This document shows, piece after piece, positions 27,101 through 39,100 of a stretch of 64,000 bases of DNA (positions within the stretch are counted from its first letter, which is position 1; each line of letters starts with the position of its first letter). Location: NCBI GenBank assembly GCA_964007475.1, contig OZ023274.1, positions 77,883,303 through 77,947,302 on the forward strand. Direction: 5' to 3'. The position numbers and the translations under genes are program-made. The notes beneath the pieces were generated by a model. The model made no database searches and had not been told where the DNA came from. It saw nothing but the letters and a program-made list of their open reading frames with translations. Source of the DNA: Hybos culiciformis. Its lineage: Eukaryota; Arthropoda; Insecta; Diptera; Hybotidae.

Positions 27101-30100
27101 TTAATATAATTCGTTATAAAAAACTTAAAACAATATCTAATAAATTGAATTAAAAATTTTATTTTATAATCTTCTTTAACTTTTCTATGTTATATAATTT
27201 TTATGCCTACTAAATGCTTTGAATGTATTCTGTTTTGTTCTCTTCACGGCTTTATATCTATGTTTCATTAAGGCTTAAAAAAACACATAGAAAATTTTCA
27301 TTGAATAATTTTCAAAGTTTATATTATATAATAATAGAAATCTGTGGAGAATAAATTATTTTCTTCTTAATATAATATATAAATTGTATCTTGGTAAATT
27401 TTTTTTATCTAAAAATTTATTCATTTCTAACAAATTTTTCATTCATTATTAATAAAGGTATTATATTTGAACAATAGAAAGCTTTTAAGGAAATGGTCAC
27501 TTGAGTATTTCTTTACAAAATTAGTAAAACTGTATAGAAAATAAAAAAAAAAAAATAAAGAAGAAAATTTCTCTCTGTTTTCATTTTTATTATTGTTTGT
27601 TATGCCTTGGTTTTTTTTTATTTTTTTTATATAGGAATCTCATCGGACGGAGACGAATGCGATGACAAAAACGACTGAACATTGATAAAATAATTTTTTT
27701 TTTTGATATTAAAAATGAATTTTTTCCGCAAATGAAAACATAAAAAAAAATAAATAAAAATAAATAAATTCAATGTTGAAATATAAATAAATAAATAAAT
27801 AAAGCTTATTATTACTCTTTAGAGAATTATTCACTTTATATGTCGTCGTCCAAATGTGATTGAAAAGAAAAATAAATATGAAAAATATATAAACTTAAGA
27901 AATTAAATTTTTGAAAGACACAAAATGTTATAAGAATAAATCATGAAAAAAATTGTATATCCTTTCGTTAGTTACACTGAAAAAATAAGCTATAAGAAAT
28001 ATTTTAACTAAAAAATTGCGTTATTTCGTCAGAGTGAGCTTAATTAAAAAATGACGAGATTGCGCATGTTTTGCAAATTTAAGGAAAAAAAATCGCTTGA
28101 CTGGTTCAAACGTTATAAGCATTTTATAAGCATGTTATAAGCAGACAGACGGAAATTTAATGATAACATATAGTAGGTTTTTTCTTTTTTGAAGGAAAAC
28201 AGACGAAAACAGTGAAAGTGTCCTTGTTATGACAAATAGCAAATCTTGCCACAGTCATTCATTAGTTCGATTGGACCTATACATAGCAAGGCATACAATA
28301 GTTATAGCTAACGCCGCTTTATATTTTTTGCAGTGTATAATTCGGTCAATAATATTAAAAAAACATGTATTTCGTAAGGTATATATTGTAAAAAAAAAAA
28401 AAAAAAACAAAAATTACAGAAAAATAAAACTTTTTCGGTTATTTGAAGAAAATTATACAAGAAAGAAAAAAAAAGAAGAAAATTAGGAGCGAAAATCATT
28501 TGGGCTTTTAAAAATTCGTATCCTTTTTTTTTCTTTTTTTTTCATTATCATCGTATATTAAAAAAATAAAAGTTAAAATAAGTTTACTAACTTTTTCTGT
28601 ACATACATACATATTTTTAAATTATTCTTTTGTTTTGAGGAACAAAAAAAAAAAAAAAAACCATCGATGCGAAAATTTTTTATAAAAATAAAAATTTCAA
28701 GGTTCCGATGAAAAAAAAAAAATTTGATAATTTCTTTTTTAACCCTCAGTTCTGCATCATTGTAATGTTAAGCGTACAAGTTTTTTTTAGCTAAAAACTT
28801 AAAGGCAAAAAGAATGAAGTTTGTTTTTTTTTTTTTTTTTTTCAAATTATGTAAGAATTCAAGAATTGTTAGAAATAAAGGTAAAAAAAAATAACTTTTT
28901 GATATTTAAAAGAAAAAATAAAAATAAAAAGATACAAAAAATTTGACTAAGTGTACAAAAGAAATTACTTGACTAAATAAGATTTTTCGTGAATTTAAAA
29001 ATTTCATTTTTTGGATTTATTTATTTATTTTTTGCCTTAAGGTTCAATATGCGATATTTTTTAAATTATTATCTTTTTATGTAACCTTCGTTGTGACAGA
29101 CTTCGTAATTGGCGCCAACACCGGAATTCCATACATTTCCTCGAAAAAGAAATCGATACCGGCAAATCAGCACCGAAATAACGTCGGACAGGAACGGCAA
29201 AATAGCTATGTTCGGTGTCGGATAGTTTCTTTCCGTTGTTGCAGCAGCCGAATGTCAAAATAATAAAACATAATAGAAAAAATTATGAAATCGTATGGAA
29301 AATATTACAAAAAGCCGGAAAATCGATATAATTAGCAATAATTAAATTAGTAATTAAGATAATTTTAAAATAATTTCACATTTTAGGAATGTCGACAAAT
29401 AATAATGAAAAATTAGAAAATGAGCGGGAAATATAAAATATGTGAAAAAAATAGGTAGACTATTTTAGGGTTAGCAAATAGAAGGGAGACAAATTTTGGA
29501 GCCTTTAGCTCCTTTTAAACTACGCTGAGGCTTTTCATACAGCTTGTCACAACGTAGCTTAACTTATTTACTTTACAATGCCAATAATTGAAAATCTCAA
29601 TATTTCACAATTTATATTTTTTATATACATATATATTTCAAAGAAATTTATTCTATTTTTTGCGTAATTTTATTTATATCATTTTCAGTCACATTACATG
29701 GTCATAACAACATCCTTCATCAACTCTGTGCTTGGTACTTTCAAAAAAAAAAAATATATTTTCATTAAGGTTGTTCTAACAAACATAAAAAAAAAAGCTT
29801 TAATTGATTTGGGTAACTTAATTTTTGTCCGCCTATTTTTATCTAAATTTTCTTTATCATTATTTATTTTCATTTTTATTATGTTTTTTTTTTTCTTTCT
29901 CAACATACAATAATGTTTTGTTTTTGTTTCTTCTCATCACTGGAATGTGAAATAATTACATTCTTATTAAGATCAAAAGTTTTTTTTTTTTGTTTTTATT
30001 TTTATTTAAAAAAAAAATTATTTTTCTTGGTTTTTTTTTAACAACATTTTATAATAAAGAAACCTGTTAAATGTATATACATACATTTAGAAATTTAACA

Positions 30101-33100
30101 GCAGAAAATTAAAAACAAAAGGAACAAAAAAAAAAAAGAAGAAAATTCAGAAAATTTAAATTACCCATAAAAAAGCTCTTACTTCGCAGAGAAAATAAGA
30201 AAAGCGCGCCTTCATTAAGAGTTTGGTTTTTTAAGGTACCCTTAAAACAAATTAAAAATTATTTTAATGTATTTTTGTTTTTAAACAAAAACAGCAAAAA
30301 AAAAAATTGTGAATTTTCTTCTTTTTTTTTTTTTGCTTTTTTCTATAAACATTTTCTTTTTTTTTTTTTATTTCAATAAAGAAAAAAGAAAAAATTTCGA
30401 GCTACTTTTATTTTTTTTTATTTTTAACGATGCTCAAGGGAAAAATATTTCATTGTAAATTAATAGCAATAATAAGATATTAAAAATTACTATACTTTTC
30501 TTTCTTTTTTCATTTTTTATATCAAGAGCAACAATAACAGAAAGAAAAATTTTTCTTTTTTTGTTTTAAATAATTCTGTTTGAATTAATTTATTTTATTC
30601 TACTGCTTGATACTCTGTACCTCATCTGTTCTTTTCTCTGTATTTTATTATTATATTCATTTCAATAAATTTGATATAAAAATATGACCTCTTTTTTATT
30701 TTGTTTTTCCTTTTTTTTTTTTTTTGTCAGTATGCGCGCAAAATATAACCTACTATTTTTAATTGTGTCATTCATTTAATTTATATGTGTGATAAAATAA
30801 AAATAAATAAAATAAAAATAAAATTTAAGTAAAAATAAAAATAATGCAATTAATGAGTTCAAGGACAAAATAAAATGAAAAAAAAAAAAAAAAAAATATT
30901 GAGAGTAATATTTGGGATTAAAAATTATCGAATAGTTTTAATGTTTTTTTTTTTTATTTGAATTTATCACACTTACAAAATTTTAAAAGGAAACTACTTA
31001 ATTGAATTGTAATATATACGATATGCTTTGGACATGGTTACATGGTTAAGGAAATATAGATTTTTATTTTATATTTGAATTATTTTTATTGTTAGTACAC
31101 TATTTAATATGGATAGAAGGGGTTTTGAATAGCAGCATAGATTCTTAAACAAATTTAAAATTATTTAACAATATCTTTATGTTGTCATTGTATACATCTT
31201 AGTCATATAATAACTTTAGCAAGAATAGGCGTATTTGGCGCAGTGAAATAAGGCCGCGGGAAATAAGGCCGCGATAGGTTTTTTGTTGCGGTCTTATTTC
31301 ATTTTGAAAAATGAAATAAGGCCGCGAAAAAATCCTCGCGGTCTTATTTCATTTTGAAAAATGAAATAAGACCGCATAAAATTCCTCGCGGCCTTATTTC
31401 GTTTTGAAAAATGAAATAAGACCGCGACAAAAAAAAAAATTAATCGGAGGGCTAATTTCATTTTGAAAAATGAAATAAGGCCGCGAGGATTTTTTCGCGG
31501 CCTTATTTCATTTTGAAAAACGAAATAAGGCCGCGTAATCTTGTGAGGTGAGCACACAGGGCAGGGGGCAGCAGGGCGGCGGGCGGGCGGTTGGTCAGTG
31601 GGATTACGCGACCTTATTTCGTTTATAAAAATGAAATTAGCCCTCCGAATAATTGTTTTTTTTTGTCGCGGCCTTATTTCATTTTTCAAAACGAAATAAG
31701 GCCGCGAGGAATTTTTTGCGGTCTTATTTCATTTTTCAAAATGAAATAAGACCGCGAGGATTTTTTCGCGGCCTTATTTCATTTTGAAAAACGAAATAAG
31801 GCCGCGAAAAAATCTTCGCGGCCTTATTTCATTTTTCAAAATGAAATAAGACCGCAACAAAAAAACGTCGCGGCCTTATTTCCTGCGGCCTTATTTCCAT
31901 CCCCCGGCGTATTTGTCGGAGGAAGAAAAAATAGCTCATACTTTTAGTTTTTAACATATTTTTTCATATAATTATAGCAATATTTGATATACGTACAAAT
32001 TTTGAGAAATTCATTTTGAATAAAAAAATATTTTTTAGAATTTATTCTTTGGTACTATTCATTAATAACTGCAAGCTTTTAAGAATATCTTGCCAGAAAA
32101 TAAGAGAATTTTACCAAAATCTTTCTGTTATATTGATTCCTCGAAGATTTTTTGAAGTTTATACTTCTTTAGCGGCGTTGGAAGAAATTTGGTAGAGGGT
32201 AAGAATCCATTTTCATATAGAATTTTTCTGAGAATCGTCATCTGTTTTCTGAGAATCGTCCGTCATCATTTTTCTCAAATTTCAAATATTAAAAAAAAAA
32301 ACAAATCATAATTGGGTTCGAAGAACCTGGCACCTTCAGACTTATTAGTCTCGTCCTGGTGTTCTATCCACTAAGCCATATGGCCATATAATTTTTGCTT
32401 TCTAAAATCATATAAAGAGTTTATTCTTCTAAATAATAAAGAAGACAAGTGCTCTTTTATGTTATTTTAGAAAGCTGAAATCATAAGGGCAATATGGCTG
32501 AGTGGATAGAATATCGGATTACAATTCTGAAGGTGCCAAGTTCGATCTCCCGATACTGAGAATTTTATTAAATTTTTTTTTTTTTTAATTTTTTTAACTT
32601 AATAATGTAGTTACGCCAAATACAAAATACCAAAGAGGGAGAGATAATAAATTGGTCAATTAATTTTTGCAGATTGATCTAATTAATTTCCGTAAAGCGT
32701 CATAATTTTTAAAGTTAAAATTTTTCTCTTAATTTAAGTATCTGTACTTCGTTTTGGTAAAAAAAAAAAAAACACACGAAGCAGTCATAGAACTGCCTAC
32801 TATTTGTAGCCACTGTTATTTCATAGTTTAAATCTTAAGTATAAACTTGTGTAGGCAGTTCTATGACTGCTTCGTGTATTTTTTTTTTCATTATCGATCA
32901 TTTGATTTCATTCGAGTTATCCAGTAATTCTCCTTTATATACTATCCAATATTAATTCTCATTCGAAAATACTAAATAATTATCACAAATTCTTCTTTTT
33001 AATTTGTAAAACATATTTTGCAAAACTATTTATAGTAATGAAAGAGTAAAGGTTCATAGGTTTAGGGTTAAGGGAACAAAGCATCTATATATATAGTTTG

Positions 33101-36100
33101 TGTTAATCTGTGTGTTTTTTTTTTTTTGAAGAATAATGAGAAAATTTTTTCACAAAACTAAAGATCGTATTTTCCAGAACAAAAGCTGCAAAATAAAATC
33201 TTTGCAGAGACGAGGAAATTTTATAAATTTTTATTTTCAACATAAGAACAAAAATGGTATTTACCGTGAATTAAAAAAATCACCCGAAGAACATTTTCAA
33301 TCGCAAAAGTTTTTTAAAATTGAACAAAATATTTATGTTTCAGCAAAAATTTAAATTTAAAAATTTTTTTCTTTAGATTATTGTGACAATCAATTTATTT
33401 CATTTTAATTAGGTATAAGTATTCAATTAATCGCCAAATTTTATTTTAAGAATCATGGGAATTAATTTTGTGGTACTAAATAATAATTATGTATGTTAAT
33501 ACCATTTATTTTAGTTATAGATATTGATTTGTTTTTGTTTATTATTATTGTTAACCTTGTCAGAAAGTGATAGTGATGTATGATATTCTATTAATGAGTA
33601 TAATAGAAATAATAATAGAGTTTTGTCAATTTCAAATGTTCATTTCGAAAAATAAATAAGTATTTTTTGCCAATATTAGAATAAATGTGTCCTGAAATAG
33701 CGCCGCATGACATAGTGTCGCCCGAGAAACTGAAATAGCGCCGCCGCATTTTCGATATTAAACTAAAACTGAAAAACTGAAATAGTGCCGCTCAATCCGA
33801 TTTGATATAAAACTGAAATAGTGCCGCCGATATCAGTTTTCTGAATTGGCGGCACTATTTCAGCTGAAACTGAATTAATGCTGCCAATTTCAAACTAAAA
33901 TATCGCCGCGATTTACGTGTAGCGGTACTATTTTAGTTTGAATCCAATTAAAAATAAATTAGCGGTACTATTTCAATTTCAACTGCGACGGCACTATTAC
34001 ATGGAGCCTAAATATAATGCATGTTTTCTGGAGTTAGTGAAAAAGTACAAATATTGGCAGTTGTCGCTTATTTGTAGTTATAGTAGTTTTTCGTACAATA
34101 ATCTCGTTTAGCTTTATAACATTTTCGATACAGCTTTCAATTTTCATTTGAATTTTTCACTATAAAATTAAATATGGAATATTTATACGGGGAAAGCGAT
34201 TTTATGATTATATATGTGTTTTGTACGGGAATATAAAAATAAAAAATAAAAATTAAAATGTTCTGATATTAATGAGTCATTTCAGTGAAATTTATTGGAG
34301 AATTAATTTAAGGACTTTCAGGAAATAAAAGTATAAAATTTATTTCGCCGCTGTAAATTAGGTTTTTTTTTTCTGCTTTTTGACTCATATTTATTATCTT
34401 TTTTTTTACTTAAAATTTATATTCCAGAGGAATATAATGAAACCAAGAATAAAGAAGTTATAAATTAAGCATTATTTTTTTTTTTTTAATTTTATTGCTC
34501 CAGTTACAAAGTCGCATTTATGATAAATATTTATTAAATTGGTCTTTTATTTTCCCCCCTTTTTTAATTTTCGTACTTTGTTAAGCACAACGATCAACTA
34601 GGGTAATGTATCTGAGACCCGAAAACAAAAACCAAAAAAAAATAAAACTGCGGCAACAATGAAATTATTATGGTTTTTGAAATATCAAAATGTTTTTTTT
34701 TTGGATTAATAAGTTTATTAAGTAGAATATTACGTTTTTTTGCAGAGTAATTCTAAGTTAAACAAATTTATCTGTGTTTTACAAGAATTTCGAAGCCCCC
34801 AAATTAACTTCAATACAACAAATAGAAAATTAGAATAATTTTGGTTTAAAAATTTTTAAAGCTCTTTTATGGTTTTTCCTCAACCATAACTAAGACCGAA
34901 TTAGAAAATAGTGAGTTTAAAATTATGACAAATATAAAGACAGCAAAAACTTGTGTCAATTTCTTAACCTTCGACTCTGCAAGTCTTAGTTAAAATCTAT
35001 TAAATATATATGTCTGCTCTTAGATTTGCGTTTCAAACCACACAGAAATAAATGAGGGTATATTTTATAAGAAAAAAAAAACAAATTTTGTTGATATAAT
35101 TAAAAAATAAAGTAACCAAAAAGAAAATGCTTAATGTTACCTTGGTTGAGTAATGCGAAGTTTCTGTGTTAAGTGTTTTTATATATATAGGTACTCGTAT
35201 TTCAAATTTTCCCAACAATAACAAAAATCCTTGGTGGCGATAAAAACGCTAGACACGCATATTTCTAATTCAATCCGATTAAGAAATAAATTCTTCCTTG
35301 GGACTATGGTAAATTTCAACTAAGTTTTCTTTGAATTTCATTTTATTACACTTATATTATTTGTTTGGAAAATTTTATTTAAAATTTAAAAATAAAATAT
35401 GTTAAAATTAATATATATTAAAATTTATTTCTCTAACATCGAGTTTAATTTTAATTTATATAAAAAATTTTTCTTCTGAATTGTCCAAAAAAAAAAACCA
35501 AGAAATAAAAAAGCTAAACAGGTTTATTGTTTTTTAGGATATAATTATAAGTTATTTGTTTAAAAAGAAGCATTATTTTCATTATCAGGAAAGATGTTGT
35601 AAAGTCCAATTAGTTAAATTTTAATTTATTTTCCTGTTAATGATATATAACAGGCTCATAAAAGAATATAAAAAACAAAAACAAAAAAAATTTTTTAATG
35701 TTCGCTAGAGAATATTATATTTGGGTAATTATTATTGTATGTAAACTTAACATAAAATTCATTAATTTCAAAATGAATTATGCTTAAATTTGTATAATTA
35801 AAAATTAATTTTAACTAAGCTATTTATATGAACACGAAATATATGTATATGTATGTTGATAATTTAGAATAATTATATAAGGATTATAGGAATAAATAAT
35901 GTTATTTTTAATTCGCAGGTTTTTGTCTACTGATATTCTCTGGGTATTATATACTATATGTATTATGTATATTTAATCCAATAAACTATATACTTATTCA
36001 TCATATATTAGTATTTTATATATTTATATAAAAAGAAAAAAAACCAAATGTTGAAATAACATTAAATAGCTATAACACAAGATGTAGGATTTAAAGCTCC

Positions 36101-39100
36101 CTCCGTTAAATGATTGGATTCAAAAATAAATTTCTTAACATTTCACATTTATCACCTGCTCATAGAACATTTTATTTCAAATAATTATGAAAATCTTTTA
36201 TAAAAGTTAAGATAATTACAATTACAGCGATTGAGAATCGATTTCCTTAAGATTGTAATTTTAATTTTGATTATACAAATAAAAAAATAGATTAAAAGGA
36301 TTAAAAGCTATCATTTCAATTCAGAAAAAAATAAAGATGTATAGGCAACTCTATATTTTTAATTAAAAACATTTGATAAATTTAAAAAAAATTTTTGATT
36401 AAGTGTAAGAAATATTTTTCTAAGTTTTTGATATCGCCATCATCATAAGTACACGACCTTTTTATATTTTGTCGTCAGAAACCCATTAAAAATAATTTTA
36501 CACCTGACCTAACTCAATGAGTAAAATATTTGGCAACTCTTTTCATCATCAGTTATCAATTATTTAACATTAAGATGAGATATTTATATTTGTTCATTCA
36601 AATGATAAAAATATTGTAAAATCCTCTTTTTAATCAAATCAAAAGAATTCATCAATAATTTAAAAAAAAAAAAGGGGAAAAAAAGAATTCTCGCCATTCA
36701 AACAAATTTTACAACCAAAAGATATAATATTTTTGTGTTTTATTTTTTTTCTTTCTTTCTTTTTGCTATTTCCACGAAAAAGTACGGAAGAAAATAAAAT
36801 ATTTGTCATGATTTTCAGATAAGTATATTATATTTTTATGTATTATAGTAATCGCACTAACATGTGTAATATTATCTCAGTTCTGTGATGCATTTTATCT
36901 AATTTTTTTAATGTCAATTTAGCTCTAAGGATTTTCAGTGGACGTGAAATACCAAATATTTAGAGAAATTAACGAGAAACATCTAAAATAGGTGCATATT
37001 TTTTTTAATTTTTAATAAAATTTTTTTTGGTAATATTTTTTTATTAAATCCCAATTATATTATTCAACTAAAAAAATACCTCCTAAAAGATTCCTGGAAA
37101 ATGTAATATCAAAAGTTTTTGTGAAAAATTTCATACAAAAAATTAAATAAAAAGCAAAAATTCATTTTATTAAATTTTAATAAAAAATTTCCAAGAAACA
37201 AAAAAAAAATATTAAAGAACCTAGTTTGTGTGAACCAACAAAAAAAACACAAAATTTTCTTTCTTCTTGTTAGATAAATTTTTTTTCTACATGGTTACAT
37301 AACGCTTTTTCATTTAAAATGAAATTAAAAAGAAATCTAATAGAAAAAAAAAAGGAAAAATTTTTAAAAAATAAAAAAGAAAATATTAGGAACGTTAAAA
37401 AAATCTTTTTCATTTTTCTCTGACTTCACAATTGATTACACATATTCTGTATACTGATTTCAATTTTTCTTTCTTTTTCATTCTACTGAAATAGAAATCT
37501 ACTGAAACGTATTAGATGTATATATCAACATACATATGAGCTCTAAGTTGTGCCAAAAAAAAAAAACTTTTCATATGATAATTTGAATTTGAATTTGTAA
37601 CAGTCTCCTTTTTCGATAATTTTATTTCTTCAATACAATTTCAATGTGTTGCAAATCAACAAAACATTATCAATTTTAACGAATGTCTCGTAAAACCACA
37701 TTCTCAAATTCTAGTTTCACTCCAGGAAATATAAAATTTTAATTGATTCTATTCATCAATTATAATTCAAAATAAGCGCAGTTTGCATTTATTTTCAAAG
37801 TATGTAATTAATAATTTGAAATCAATAATTTTCGCTAAATCCTCTTTATTGGTTTTTGTAACAATAAATTTTAGACAGCATTTTAGAAAATATTTTCCTT
37901 TCTAACTGTATATATAATTTGTATATATACAAATAGAATACGATTATAAAGTTTCAAGCCTGACATTTCTATTGATATTGACAAAAAATCCTTTTCCTCT
38001 TTCCGGTGTCAAAATCTAAAACCATTAATATCCGTTAAGTACATTATATAGCAAAAGAAAAGAACAAAAAATCCAATGAGAATATAGATAACGCTTTTCA
38101 TATTTTGGAAAACAAAAAAATACTTACCTCAGTGTCGAAAAATAAAAATTCTGCTTTTAACCAGCATATAAGGGACTAAAATGAAATTGTTGTACTTTTT
38201 TGTATTGTCCGTGTATATTTATGTATATATTTATATTTATAAGATAATGTTAAAGGCTTGAACATCTAAATCTAAAACAATTAAATCCTCCAAAAAATGA
38301 GATTTCTGAGTTATATCATTGGTATTTTATTTAGAACTAACTTGCATTTAATTTTAATTTTTTTAATTATCAGTCAATTAACAGTCAATTAACAGTTTAA
38401 ACGAAACTTACAAACACACTTAAGTCAAGATTGAGCTGAATTATTTAAGGCACAGTCGCACATATAGCAAAGTGCTACATACATGGGAATTTTCTGTGAC
38501 CCACAGCGTGCGATTGGTTAATTCTGCCATAGAAATATATTCCATCCTTAGTTAAAATAAGTTGCAACAACTAATATAATATTCAAAACGCTTCGGCATT
38601 GGCTTAAAGCAATAACAAATGTATAAAGACATATCACATAAGTAATAAAAAGGTTGTGATAAGTTAGAGGAAAATATTAGAAAAAGTGTTGACACCATCC
38701 TTTTTTTATTACATTCATTTATATATTAAAAAAGAATTATTGAACACAAAAAGATTTTTTTTTTTTTGTTTTTATCTATATCTGAAAATCCCTTATTTCA
38801 TATCGAATACACACGAAAATATAGATTTCCTTTAATGTTTAATCACATACATCGTTATAAAATAATATATCTGTGTTTTTTTTTTTCCTTTTTATTTTGA
38901 CTAAAAGATTGCTTTATGAAAACACCACACTATAAGTAAAAATTTTCTGAATCTGATTAATGCTTCTTCTACACATACAAATGAAATGAACAAAAATTGC
39001 GGAATTTTTTGTATTAAAAGAAAATTCAGGATTTATATAGAATTTTTTTAAAATTGAACATTTCAAATCGATTGGTTTTAATGGTAAAATTGACATAGTC

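Noticed and set aside
29694..29913. Overlapping 70-71-codon frames on both strands
   Set aside because: Lys/Phe/Ile-rich translation of poly-A/T sequence; expected by chance in this composition.
31294..31689. 131-codon minus-strand open frame, the longest in the window, with repeated NEIRPR peptides
   Set aside because: It lies entirely inside the nested-palindrome element; the repeats and lack of stops come from the reiterated GAAATAAGGCCGC word. No domain or start context.
31238..31905. CRISPR-like array
   Set aside because: Regular spacing suggests repeats and spacers, but units are palindromic in both orientations, spacers are also repeated, and the host is a eukaryote.
32487..32570. 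Possible functional tRNA gene
   Set aside because: A- and B-box-like motifs are present, but acceptor and anticodon stems do not pair and a diverged inverted copy lies alongside, so it is a repeat.
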